NCBI RefSeq assembly: GCF_000237995.1
Contig: NC_016605.1
Location: 1,765,112 to 1,829,111, forward strand
Direction of reading: 5' to 3'
DNA: 64,000 nt
Source of the DNA: Pediococcus claussenii ATCC BAA-344
GTDB lineage: Bacteria; Bacillota; Bacilli; Lactobacillales; Lactobacillaceae
The notes under the pieces are model-generated. The model was not told where the DNA came from. It saw only the letters and a program-made list of their open reading frames with translations, and did no database searches. Positions 1 through 7,442 of this stretch are shown in pieces. The position numbers were made by a program, and so were the translations under genes. The number at the start of each line of letters is the position of its first letter. Positions within the stretch are counted from its first letter, which is position 1.

Positions 1-1252
1 CCTTGGCAACTCCAGCTGTGTATTCGTGCACTCCATTATTTAACTCAGCAGCGCCAGCAGACAATTGTGTTACACCACCAATTAACGAACCAGTTTTTCC
101 ATTAATAAGTTGAATACCATCGTTTACTTTGTAAACACCGTCAACGTATTGGGCAGTCTTAACTTTTAATTGAATTGAACCGTTTGATAGTTTAGTGATT
201 CCGGTTACAATTGCATTGGATTTATTCTGTAACTGTTCTAATCCTTTTGTAACCGCGTCCGACCCGGTAGCCACTTGCGAAGCGCCACTGGACAATTGAT
301 TTACCCCACTAGCCAATGTACCTGCTTTTCCATTAAGCACACCTAATCCTGCGGTGACTTGTCCAGAACCGCCCGCTACTTGTGAGGCTCCATTTGCTAA
401 CTTGGCAGCACTACTTTGGGCAGTGCCTAATCCATTGGTTACTTTACTTGAGCCACCTGCCAACTGTGAGGCTCCATTAGCAAGTTGGTTTACTCCGCCC
501 GCTAATTGACCAGTTTTTCCATTCAAAGTGTCAAGTCCATTAGCAAGTTGACCTGAGCCACTCGCTAACTGTGCAACACCAGCCTGCAAAGGTTGAACTT
601 GAACCGCCATTGTTGCGATTCCGTTATGTAGCTTAGAAACGCCCGCTGTATACTGTTTCAAGCCATCATCAAGTTTAAACGCACCATCTGATAGTTTTGT
701 AGCACCGTCTGCTGCCTTCTTTACGTCCTTACCAGTCGACTTGATAGTGTCAAACATTGTTGTTGCATATGCCTTAGTTACACTAGCCCGAACCTGTGAC
801 AATAGTTTATCTGTTCCAACTTCACTGATAACTTTACCAATATAGTTTAACGAATCATTTGTTTTATATTTAATTTGCATCTGTTTTGGATCAGATGAAG
901 TTACCGTTGAGGCATTTTTAGAAAAGTTTTTAGGAATCGTGACAATCGTGTAATACTTCTTGTCCTTCATACCTTCCATTGCTTTATCTTTTGATACAAA
1001 ATGCCACCCAAGTTGCTTGTTGTGCTTCAAATTCTTGATCATCTGATTACCGACATCAAAGGTCTTCCCCTGATATTTAACCGATTGATCTTCATTAACA
1101 ACCGCCACTGGTAAATTTTTGGTATCCCCATATGGATCCCAGACTGATTTTAGAAAGAAAATACTATATAGGAAAGGAATAAAAATAATAGCTAAAACGG
1201 ACATTAAAATCAATCTGTTATGCCCAATAAACTTCCACTCTTTACGAATCAT
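1..1252 (-). CDS. YhgE/Pip family membrane protein, C-terminus beyond window
   Basis: The reading frame starts at an ATG at 1252 behind an AAAGGAG Shine-Dalgarno and runs off the left edge, so only about 417 residues of the N-terminal part are seen. The N-terminus has a basic stretch and one membrane segment (about residues 15-31), then an extracellular region in which LxxGxxQLxxG-type repeats (runs of Leu-Ala-x-Gly) recur many times. This layout is typical of the YhgE/Pip (phage infection protein) family, whose missing C-terminus should carry several more membrane helices. Family members are cell-envelope proteins, some serving as phage receptors; related ESX/type VII components share the fold. 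It sits 76 bp downstream of an ArsR-type regulator on the same strand and is probably its target. Confidence 0.85.
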   Translation of the reverse strand, partial: MIRKEWKFIGHNRLILMSVLAIIFIPFLYSIFFLKSVWDPYGDTKNLPVAVVNEDQSVKYQGKTFDVGNQMIKNLKHNKQLGWHFVSKDKAMEGMKDKKYYTIVTIPKNFSKNASTVTSSDPKQMQIKYKTNDSLNYIGKVISEVGTDKLLSQVRASVTKAYATTMFDTIKSTGKDVKKAADGATKLSDGAFKLDDGLKQYTAGVSKLHNGIATMAVQVQPLQAGVAQLASGSGQLANGLDTLNGKTGQLAGGVNQLANGASQLAGGSSKVTNGLGTAQSSAAKLANGASQVAGGSGQVTAGLGVLNGKAGTLASGVNQLSSGASQVATGSDAVTKGLEQLQNKSNAIVTGITKLSNGSIQLKVKTAQYVDGVYKVNDGIQLINGKTGSLIGGVTQLSAGAAELNNGVHEYTAGVAK

Positions 1253-1283
1253 AAAAAATAAAACTCCTTTATAAACTTTAGAA

Positions 1284-1299
1284 TCTATTCATTCGAATA
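1284..1299 (-). promoter_or_regulatory. candidate ArsR operator, yhgE-proximal copy
   Basis: On the minus strand this reads TATTCGAATGAATAGA and contains the palindrome ATTCGAAT. It lies in the 76-bp gap between the arsR-like gene and the YhgE gene. A near copy lies in front of the regulator itself at 1677-1691, in the same orientation. The pairing with both promoters is the reason for calling it an operator; no binding data are implied. Confidence 0.4.
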
Positions 1300-1328
1300 C
1301 ATAAATAAATACGCAAAAAAACAAAAGA

Positions 1329-1658
1329 CTACTCCCTTGTTAATTTTTTGTCTTCCCGAAGTACATTGATCAAACGTTGCACTTGATCCAACGCATCCCC
1401 AATTGTCAAACGATAAATATTACTTGTCCCGCGTCGTTCAACTGATACTAAACTTAAGTCCTTAAGCTGTTTGAGGTGATGGGAAATGGCTGGTTGCGAA
1501 AGATTCATCATATTTGTCAGTTCTCCAACCGTTAACCCTTCGTCACTTTCGCCTAAGAAAATTATCATCTGTTGGCGACGCTCATCGGATAACACATCTA
1601 ATAACGGAATATTTTTTTTAAACTCCGTTAACACAGCAGTCTTACTATCTGTATCCAT
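1329..1658 (-). CDS. ArsR-family winged-helix transcriptional regulator
   Basis: This is a 109-residue one-domain protein of the size usual for ArsR/SmtB regulators. Residues about 42-75 form the helix-turn-helix (LTVGELTNMMNLSQPAISHH), followed by the beta-wing (LVSVERRGTSNIYRL). There is no obvious cysteine metal site: the protein has no Cys, so it is unlikely to be a classical As/Cd sensor. It lies directly upstream of the YhgE/Pip gene on the same strand. ATTCGAAT-containing motifs flank it on both sides, suggesting autoregulation and control of the downstream envelope gene. A minus-strand promoter TTGATA-16-TAATAT can be read about 50 bp upstream of the start. The start ATG is at 1658 behind AAAGGAG. 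Confidence 0.88.
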   Translation of the reverse strand: MDTDSKTAVLTEFKKNIPLLDVLSDERRQQMIIFLGESDEGLTVGELTNMMNLSQPAISHHLKQLKDLSLVSVERRGTSNIYRLTIGDALDQVQRLINVLREDKKLTRE

Positions 1659-1676
1659 GGCAAACTCCTTTTAAAT

Positions 1677-1691
1677 TCTAGCATTCGAATA
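1677..1691 (-). promoter_or_regulatory. candidate ArsR operator, regulator-proximal copy
   Basis: The minus strand reads TATTCGAATGCTAGA, which shares the TATTCGAATG core and the TAGA tail with the copy at 1284-1299. It sits between the putative promoter and the start codon of the ArsR-like gene, where a bound repressor would block transcription. This is inferred from motif repetition and position only. Confidence 0.4.
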
Positions 1692-1749
1692 ATTAAATAC
1701 ATCAAACATATTACTACATTTGAAATTAATATCAAGTGTAGTACTCTTG

Positions 1750-2610
1750 CTAATCCAGTACCTGAACCCCGACCCCAATTAAGCCTGGACCTGTATGAAC
1801 TCCCAAAGCAGGCGAAATGTCTCCTTTAAATATATTCTTAAAGCCATCAAAGCTCTCTTTGAATTCTTCATACACATTTTCCATTAAAGTTGGGTTGCTA
1901 CCGTGAACTACTGCTAAATTATAATTTTTAGATTCTCCAATTAATTCACTTATTGTTCTTTTAATTTTCGAAATTGCAGATTTTTCACTACGAGCCTTTG
2001 CTACTGGATAATAAACACCATCAGAATCACAAGAGATAATTGGTTTGATTTTTAGAATTGATCCAACCATTCCAGAAACACGGCCTATCCTGCCACCTGC
2101 AATTAAATAATCAAGTGTTGGTACATAGAAAAACACCTTCGTTTTCAGTGCCGACCTTTCAAGCTCAGTGATTAATTCTTCAAAATTTATTCCATTGTCA
2201 ATCAATTGTGAAGCATAAACAGCTGTAAGTCCGCTTCCAATTCCAATGTTTTTAGTGTTAATAACATTAGTAATTATATCAGGGAATTCTTCAGAAATAA
2301 TTGAAACCTGCTGTGCCGTGCCAGATAATGCACTGGATATACAGATTGCAATAATTTGATTATATCCGCGATCAATCAAGCTTTGAAATGCACTGTGGAT
2401 ACTTTCTCCCGTGGGACTCGAAGTTGAAGGCAACTTATTCGCTTTTTTTAAACGTTCATAGAATTCATCTGGTTCAATGTCCACACGATCTCGTAAACTT
2501 TCTTGTCCAAAGTAAACTTCCATTGGAATCATTTCTATATAATCTTTTTCCATTATCGCTGCTGGTACATCCGAACACGAATCTACAAGTATAGCTATTT
2601 TATTATCCAT
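1750..2610 (-). CDS. DegV family fatty-acid-binding protein
   Basis: The 286-residue length matches the DegV (EDD fold) family, which binds fatty acids; in some Firmicutes members serve as FakB-type partners that present fatty acid to the kinase FakA. Visible signatures are the N-terminal DSCSDVP motif, the S-T-S-S-P-T segment near residue 60, the SSALSGT loop near residue 93 and TLDYLIAGGRIGR near residue 165. The start ATG at 2610 has a GAGG seven bases upstream. It is transcribed alone; the next gene on the same strand is almost 300 bp upstream. Which fatty acid it binds cannot be read from the sequence. Confidence 0.93.
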   Translation of the reverse strand: MDNKIAILVDSCSDVPAAIMEKDYIEMIPMEVYFGQESLRDRVDIEPDEFYERLKKANKLPSTSSPTGESIHSAFQSLIDRGYNQIIAICISSALSGTAQQVSIISEEFPDIITNVINTKNIGIGSGLTAVYASQLIDNGINFEELITELERSALKTKVFFYVPTLDYLIAGGRIGRVSGMVGSILKIKPIISCDSDGVYYPVAKARSEKSAISKIKRTISELIGESKNYNLAVVHGSNPTLMENVYEEFKESFDGFKNIFKGDISPALGVHTGPGLIGVGVQVLD

Positions 2611-2869
2611 TTCATAACCTCAACCTTTGTTATACAAACCTTAAAGTACCACATACATGGCTTAAATACTACTGTTAAGCTTAAAGTATAGTATAATTCC
2701 GATATCAAAAAGTAGAAATTATTATGAATTTCGTTCCATTTTTTAACCTTCAATGGGCAAGTAGAAGCTACACTGTTGTTCTATCAAGGTATTTTGGGCA
2801 ACAAATTACATATTCAATGAACAAAAGAACTTTTTTAAGATGTTACAAATACGAATATTGGTAACCTCA

Positions 2870-2878
2870 TTATCCACA
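2870..2878 (+). other. isolated DnaA box in gene-free gap 2611-2907
   Basis: A perfect TTATCCACA 9-mer lies in the roughly 300-bp gap between degV and the HIT gene. The rest of the gap holds the degV upstream region and a 47-codon open frame starting at 2724 with no Shine-Dalgarno and no recognisable relative. A single box may be chance, but it is the same sequence that is clustered at 15.3-15.7 kb. Confidence 0.5.
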
Positions 2879-2907
2879 ACGTTTGGGGCATCAACCGTAA
2901 ATAATGA

Positions 2908-3225
2908 TTAATACGCCGGAACTAAATGCCAATGTGCGTGCATTACCTTTTGTCCAGCGCGCTTTCCAACATGTACAAAAATGTTATATCCAGCTGGATG
3001 ATACATTTCATCCAGCATTTTTTTGGCTTCTACTAATAATTTATCCATCGCTCTCTTTTGTTGGTCCGATAAATCAAAAAACGTTTCTTCATGATCCTTC
3101 GGTATTATTAATAAGTGTCCTTTTGTCATCGGATGAATATCCCAAAACGCCACTGCTAAATCATTTTCCAATAAATATTCTTGTGAGTTTTTTTCACAAA
3201 AAACGCACCCAACTTTTTTACCCAC
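2908..3225 (-). CDS. HIT family protein (first of two)
   Basis: This is a histidine-triad nucleotide hydrolase/transferase fold, with the C-terminal active-site motif HAHWHLVP near residue 98 and a CxxC pair (CVFC) near the N-terminus. HIT proteins usually cleave phosphoramidate or related bonds on AMP derivatives; the physiological substrate is not known. The start is taken as GTG at 3225 because AAGGAG lies eight bases upstream and this yields a 105-residue protein. An ATG two bases further upstream is in the wrong frame. The gene follows the TetR-family gene after 17 bp and is probably cotranscribed with it. A second HIT gene is at 54.6 kb. Confidence 0.88.
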   Translation of the reverse strand: MGKKVGCVFCEKNSQEYLLENDLAVAFWDIHPMTKGHLLIIPKDHEETFFDLSDQQKRAMDKLLVEAKKMLDEMYHPAGYNIFVHVGKRAGQKVMHAHWHLVPAY

Positions 3226-3242
3226 ATTCTTACTCCTTATTT

Positions 3243-3803
3243 TTAATTTACATTCATGATCTGCCTTAGGTTCCACGTGAAACTATCATCTTGCGTGATC
3301 ATCGGATTCTTAAACCAGCCAACACTCTCATTAATTACTTCACCAAGAATTAGATCTCGAACCCCTCTAGCGATAACTAATATTTCTCGTTCGTCTTTAA
3401 CGAAATCTCCGATATATTTTTTTAAAGTATTGGAAATTTCTTTAAAAATCAGCTCTGTTTCTGGATCTTCAGTAATCTTAGGTATCCTGAAGACTGCCAC
3501 ACCAACATTCTTGTGCTTAAGCGAAAAATCTTTAATCGTCAAAGCTAATTCAATAATCGCTTCATCGCCAATTAATCCCACACAACTTCGCCCTATTTCT
3601 GCATTCATTTCCTTAAAATAAGTTTGGGCAACCCCAATCAACAAGTCGCGATTATTTTTAAAATAAAAATATAGCGCCTGCGTTTTACACTCTAAAACGT
3701 CTGCAATGTTCCGAAAGGTTGCGGCTTCTGCTCCCCTTTTCTCAATTATTTTAATCGTTGCTTGAATTATTTTTTCTGATGATAGATCTCGCTTTTGCTT
3801 CAA
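3243..3803 (-). CDS. TetR/AcrR family transcriptional regulator
   Basis: The N-terminal helix-turn-helix is clear: SSEKIIQATIKIIEKRG followed by FRNIADVLECKTQALYFYFKNNRDLLIGV, the usual TetR arrangement. The C-terminal ligand domain is not diagnostic. The start is read as TTG at 3803 because GGAGGT sits seven bases upstream, giving 186 residues. The ATG at 3827 would lie inside a 19-bp palindrome that looks like the operator. The gene is divergent from a PEBP-TauE/SafE pair, which it probably represses along with itself. The 3' end of the coding sequence contains a parS-like site at 3269-3284. Confidence 0.87.
   Translation of the reverse strand: MKQKRDLSSEKIIQATIKIIEKRGAEAATFRNIADVLECKTQALYFYFKNNRDLLIGVAQTYFKEMNAEIGRSCVGLIGDEAIIELALTIKDFSLKHKNVGVAVFRIPKITEDPETELIFKEISNTLKKYIGDFVKDEREILVIARGVRDLILGEVINESVGWFKNPMITQDDSFTWNLRQIMNVN
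3269..3284 (+). other. parS-like ParB/Spo0J binding site
   Basis: GGTTCCACGTGAAACT matches 14 of 16 positions of the Bacillus subtilis parS sequence TGTTCCACGTGAAACA, including the whole GTTCCACGTGAAAC core. It lies inside the 3' end of the TetR-family gene. A second site with the same core is at 57194-57209 in the opposite orientation. parS sites cluster near oriC in Firmicutes, which agrees with the origin lying just right of the window. Confidence 0.72.
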
Positions 3804-3820
3804 AATAAGCACCTCCACAT

Positions 3821-3849
3821 TTGACATTTTACAACTTGTAAAATATAAT
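3821..3849 (+). promoter_or_regulatory. consensus promoter with TetR operator filling the spacer
   Basis: TTGACA at 3821-3826 and TATAAT at 3844-3849 are perfect -35 and -10 boxes with exactly 17 bp between them. The spacer, with one base on each side, is a perfect 19-bp palindrome, ATTTTACAA-C-TTGTAAAAT (3826-3844). The promoter points right, toward the PEBP-TauE/SafE pair. The palindrome also lies between the likely leftward tetR promoter and the tetR start, so one bound dimer could control both directions. Confidence 0.82.
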
Positions 3850-3884
3850 CTCCATATTGTTTTGAAAGGACGAAACGCTAAACT

Positions 3885-4427
3885 ATGAACGTAACTACAA
3901 CATTTAATAACAATATTATACCTGATCAATTCGGCATGAATACGGATACTCAAAATCTCACAAATGGTATAAACCAACATTCATTTCCATTTAATATTTC
4001 AAACTTAGGTTCTGAAACACACTATTTAGCTTGGACATTGATTGATTACGACACTATTCCATTAATTGGCTTTGCTTGGATCCATTGGCAACTCGCCAAC
4101 TATCCTGTTACTTACGATGAAGTTCAAATTGAAGCGGATTTAAGTTTAAAAGTGGATTATCCTCAAGGAAAAAACAGTCTTATTTCCATTATTCAACGAA
4201 TTCGCAAACCTCTTTGGAAGTTAAAATCAACTCACGAAAATTTAGAATCGCACTATCAAGGTCCCAGACCCCGTTCTGGAATTCATCACTACCGTTTAAC
4301 AGTTTACGGTTTACGACATCCACTTGTCATTCAAAAGGGGTTTTACCAATCTGATTTAATGAATCAACTTGACACAAGCGTTGTAACCGAATCAGTATCT
4401 AAAAACTTACTCTATGAAAGAAAGTGA
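3885..4427 (+). CDS. YbhB/YbcL family (PEBP-like) protein
   Basis: This 180-residue protein belongs to the phosphatidylethanolamine-binding/Raf kinase inhibitor-like family. The two family signatures are present: a LIDYDTIPLIGFAWIHW stretch (relative of the D-x-D-x-P...H-W motif) near residue 57 and GPRPRSGIHHYRLTVYGL near residue 127. Bacterial members are cytoplasmic or secreted proteins of largely unknown function; no signal peptide is seen here. It is the first gene after the consensus promoter controlled by the divergent TetR regulator and is followed after 5 bp by a TauE/SafE permease. The biochemical role cannot be deduced. Confidence 0.85.
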   Translation: MNVTTTFNNNIIPDQFGMNTDTQNLTNGINQHSFPFNISNLGSETHYLAWTLIDYDTIPLIGFAWIHWQLANYPVTYDEVQIEADLSLKVDYPQGKNSLISIIQRIRKPLWKLKSTHENLESHYQGPRPRSGIHHYRLTVYGLRHPLVIQKGFYQSDLMNQLDTSVVTESVSKNLLYERK

Positions 4428-4432
4428 TTTAA

Positions 4433-5185
4433 ATGTCTCAAATTCTTTTAATTCTAATTGGCTTTCTCGTTGGTTTTATCGTAATTGCAATGGGAGGTGG
4501 CGGTGCCGCTATATATCTTGGTATCCTAACCAGTGGATTTGGACTTTCCGCAGTTTCTGCTGCCGCAACCTCATTATTTACTGCTATTCCAGCTTTAATT
4601 GTAGGTGCTTACAGTCAATATCGATCCGGTAATATTAACTTTAAAATTGGTAATCGTATGCTACTGTCCGCACTTCCCGCCACAATTGTTGGTTCACTAA
4701 TTTCACACTACATCCCTGCGAATATTTATACTTGGATTGTGGCACTTATTTTAATACTATTAGGCGCCCAAGTTTTATGGCAAACACATTCGTCTAAAAA
4801 TGATGAAACACAGGATAGGTCCTCTTCAACTGGCAAAGCAATTTTCTTTGGTATTTTAAGCGGCTTAATGGTTGGTATTGCCGGATTAAGTGGTGGAGGA
4901 CCGATTGTAGCTGGTCTTTTACTAATGGGGTTAGATATGATTCAGGCGGCCGCAACTTCTGCATATGTTTTAGTTTTTAATACCTTAGTAGGGTTACTGT
5001 TTCATATGTCAGCGGGAAATATTAATTGGAACTTTGGAATTTACTTAATGATCGGTTCTGTTATTGGCGCAGCGTTTACACCTTTTCTATTAAAGAAAAT
5101 GAGTACTCCTGGAAGAACTAATAGTATTTTACGTCCTCTTATGGGAATTATATTAATCTTCATGGGAGCCAAAATGTTATTCTAA
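4433..5185 (+). CDS. TauE/SafE family sulfite/anion exporter
   Basis: This is a 250-residue polytopic membrane protein with about eight hydrophobic segments and the duplicated Gly-rich signatures of TauE/SafE permeases (GGGGAAIYLGI near residue 21 and GIAGLSGGGPIVAGLLLMG near residue 149). Family members move sulfite, sulfoacetate or other small anions. The gene follows the PEBP gene with only 5 bp between and shares its TetR-controlled promoter. The pair may form an inducible efflux module, but its ligand is unknown. Confidence 0.88.
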   Translation: MSQILLILIGFLVGFIVIAMGGGGAAIYLGILTSGFGLSAVSAAATSLFTAIPALIVGAYSQYRSGNINFKIGNRMLLSALPATIVGSLISHYIPANIYTWIVALILILLGAQVLWQTHSSKNDETQDRSSSTGKAIFFGILSGLMVGIAGLSGGGPIVAGLLLMGLDMIQAAATSAYVLVFNTLVGLLFHMSAGNINWNFGIYLMIGSVIGAAFTPFLLKKMSTPGRTNSILRPLMGIILIFMGAKMLF

Positions 5186-5202
5186 CCATGGGTTATTAAA
5201 AA

Positions 5203-5278
5203 ATAAAAAAACGAGATATAAGCTATTACGATGAGCGTCAATGCCTACCAGTCCTAACTTATACCTCGCCTTTTATTT
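5203..5278. terminator. bidirectional terminator between convergent genes
   Basis: The arms CGAGATATAAG (5212-5222) and CTTATACCTCG (5258-5268) pair with one mismatch around a long loop. An A-run lies on the left and a TTTTATTT run on the right. It separates the TauE/SafE gene from the convergent NTF2-like gene. The arm sequence recurs in the hairpin at 56386-56420. Confidence 0.65.
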
Positions 5279-5293
5279 CAATTTGAACTTCAA

Positions 5294-5623
5294 TTAATCT
5301 GGTGAAATCACCATTGATTTAATCTTTGCGCCTTCAATTTCAAATGTAAATGGACTCGTTCCGTTAAACCCATTCCCCGTAACCTTCAAATTTACAAGCC
5401 ATTTATTAGCACCTTGATCTTTAAAATTAACTAATTCAAAGTGGGATTGTTTTCCAATGTTATCAGTTTGGTTCCAACGAGCAATTCTATCAGTTCCGTC
5501 ATACTCGTTTCCCCAATCATTGATTGAACCATCAGTCGTAAATACTGACACAAATCCCTCTGAATCAGCATTATTAGTTGTATCAATAAACTTTTGAATT
5601 GCAGTTGGTAATTGTTCAGCCAT
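5294..5623 (-). CDS. NTF2-like / SnoaL-fold protein
   Basis: This 109-residue cytoplasmic protein has the pattern of small NTF2-like (SnoaL) domains: an N-terminal helix (PTAIQKFIDTTNNADSEGFVSVF), a D-G-S-I-N-D-W segment and alternating beta strands ending in FEIEGAKIKSMVIS. Such domains may be enzymes, isomerases or ligand-binding proteins; no catalytic dyad can be assigned with confidence. The start ATG at 5623 is preceded by GGAGG. It is monocistronic between the terminator at 5.2 kb and an upstream non-coding gap. Confidence 0.8.
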   Translation of the reverse strand: MAEQLPTAIQKFIDTTNNADSEGFVSVFTTDGSINDWGNEYDGTDRIARWNQTDNIGKQSHFELVNFKDQGANKWLVNLKVTGNGFNGTSPFTFEIEGAKIKSMVISPD

Positions 5624-5888
5624 AATATAATTGCCTCCATTAATTATTCATACATGCAATATGACACTATGCAGATTGCTTGTCAAAAATAACTCACACC
5701 TAAATTTATGATTATGAATCGAACCACTCACAATCGTGACAACCTGGACTGATAAATTCAGCATAATTAAAATGACATTCAATAAGTTTTATTCTAAGGC
5801 GTATCACAAAACATTAGTATTTCATCGTTTTTTACTTTTCAATAATCACTTGTATAATATATGCATAAATATTTTTGAAAGGCCTACT

Positions 5889-6632
5889 ATGAAAATCATT
5901 ATTTCTCCAGCTAAAAAAATGCAAGTTGATACCGATAGCTTTTCTAATAATGCGTTACCTCAATATTTAGATGAAGCCAATCAAATTTTAGACGTATTAA
6001 CCCAAAAAAGTTACACCGAATTGAAAAATCTTTGGAATTGTAGTGATAAAATCGCACAAGAAAACTACTTGATTTTACAAAAAACGGACCTTTATCAAAA
6101 TTTAACGCCAGCAATCATCGCATATTCCGGAATTCAGTATCAATACATGGCTCCCGATCTTTTTACATCAAAAGCACTGAACTATGTACAGAGTAATCTT
6201 CGTATCTTGTCTGGATTTTATGGGATCTTACGTCCTTTTGATGGTGTAGTGCCCTACCGTTTAGAAATGCAAGCACCTCTTAAGATGGGTAATAACAATA
6301 ATCTGTATGAATTTTGGGGAGATAAATTATATACAGCCCTCGATAATTCGGATCAATCCATTATCAACCTCGCATCCCAAGAATACTCTAAAATTATCCG
6401 GCGTTATTTAAATAACCAAAATCAACTTGTTGACATCGTATTTGGACAAATAATTGACGGTAAAATAAAAACGCGAGCCACTTTAGCAAAAATGGCTCGC
6501 GGTGAAATGGTCCGATTTATGGCGGAAAATAACGTTCATGAACTGACAGGGCTAACTAAATTTAACCGTTTAAATTATCATTATGTGTCAGAACTATCTA
6601 CAGATTCAAAACTCACCTTTTTAAAGAGCTAA
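5889..6632 (+). CDS. yaaA: peroxide stress protein YaaA (DUF328)
   Basis: This 247-residue protein opens with MKIIISPAKKM, the hallmark of the YaaA/UPF0246 family, and carries the further conserved elements AYSGIQYQYM, RILSGFYGILRPFDGVVPYRLEM and ARGEMVRFM. In E. coli YaaA lowers intracellular free iron during peroxide stress and binds DNA. The chosen ATG at 5889 follows GAAAGG and gives the standard family length; the open frame upstream has no ribosome site. Its stop overlaps the last four bases of the convergent SDR gene. Confidence 0.93.
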   Translation: MKIIISPAKKMQVDTDSFSNNALPQYLDEANQILDVLTQKSYTELKNLWNCSDKIAQENYLILQKTDLYQNLTPAIIAYSGIQYQYMAPDLFTSKALNYVQSNLRILSGFYGILRPFDGVVPYRLEMQAPLKMGNNNNLYEFWGDKLYTALDNSDQSIINLASQEYSKIIRRYLNNQNQLVDIVFGQIIDGKIKTRATLAKMARGEMVRFMAENNVHELTGLTKFNRLNYHYVSELSTDSKLTFLKS

Positions 6633-7291
6633 TTTGATTTTCCATACACAAACTCAACTTCATCCCGTTTTTGTACTAAATCATAATATGCTTGGGCAAT
6701 ATTAAGTGGATTCTGTTTTCCAAGTTTCCCTTCACGAATATAAGTCCAAATATTCACTAATCCAGCAAAAACTCCATCCTTTTTCAAGTCCTTATTGAGT
6801 GACAGTGCGAAGTTGTGGACTGCTGCTTTTCCAATTGATTGCGATGTATCAGTTGTACCAGGTTTTGATGCCACTACACTGTTAGTAAATAAAATAGCAC
6901 CCTTATTCTGTTTTAAGATGGGAATTGTTTGACTGGCAATTTCCACGGCGCTACCCAGGTTCACTGCCATATCCTCCATTATTTCATCACCAGTAAACGT
7001 GCTTGGGCGACCTTTTCTCCTTACCGTTGCGTTAAATACCACTGTATCTAAGTCGCCCAACTTAGAGATAGCTCTAACAGAATCATCAACGCTCTTAAAA
7101 TCTGCTAAATCAACAGGAATCGATTCAGTTTTAATCCCATCTTTTTCCAGATTAGCTTTAACTTGATTCAAATGATCTTGATTTCGCTCCAGCAAAGCAA
7201 TTGTGTAACCATTTTTACCAAAAACTGAACCTAATGCCTCTCCCAATCCAGATTTTCCAACCCCATACACTGCCAATATTTTTTCAGCCAT
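6629..7291 (-). CDS. atypical short-chain dehydrogenase/reductase-like protein
   Basis: The 220-residue chain has a Rossmann fold with a GVGKSGLG nucleotide loop near residue 10 in place of the usual TGxxxGxG, and an FNAT segment in place of NNAG near residue 91. In the active-site region (TSQSIGKAAVHNFALSL) the Lys of the YxxxK motif can be placed, but the catalytic Tyr position appears to be Gln. It is therefore probably an NAD(P)-binding SDR relative with altered or lost redox chemistry. The start ATG at 7291 has GAGG upstream. It overlaps the convergent yaaA by four bases. Confidence 0.82.
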   Translation of the reverse strand: MAEKILAVYGVGKSGLGEALGSVFGKNGYTIALLERNQDHLNQVKANLEKDGIKTESIPVDLADFKSVDDSVRAISKLGDLDTVVFNATVRRKGRPSTFTGDEIMEDMAVNLGSAVEIASQTIPILKQNKGAILFTNSVVASKPGTTDTSQSIGKAAVHNFALSLNKDLKKDGVFAGLVNIWTYIREGKLGKQNPLNIAQAYYDLVQKRDEVEFVYGKSN

Positions 7292-7442
7292 GCCATCACC
7301 TCATTAGATATTTTGAGGTAATTGTAAGTCCTTATAGTATAAAAAGGAATTAATTCTACTCGCAAACCCTATTTCAAATACTTGCTAACTAGAAAGTAAT
7401 TGTAATTCTGCGCATCCAGAAGTTTTCATTAATAAAAGTAGG

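Noticed and set aside
2724..2867. A 47-codon frame in the degV-HIT gap
   Set aside because: No Shine-Dalgarno and no recognised relative; base composition looks non-coding.
3803..3980. N-terminal extension of the TetR gene
   Set aside because: The extension contains the palindromic operator and no ribosome site; a TTG with GGAGGT is better placed.
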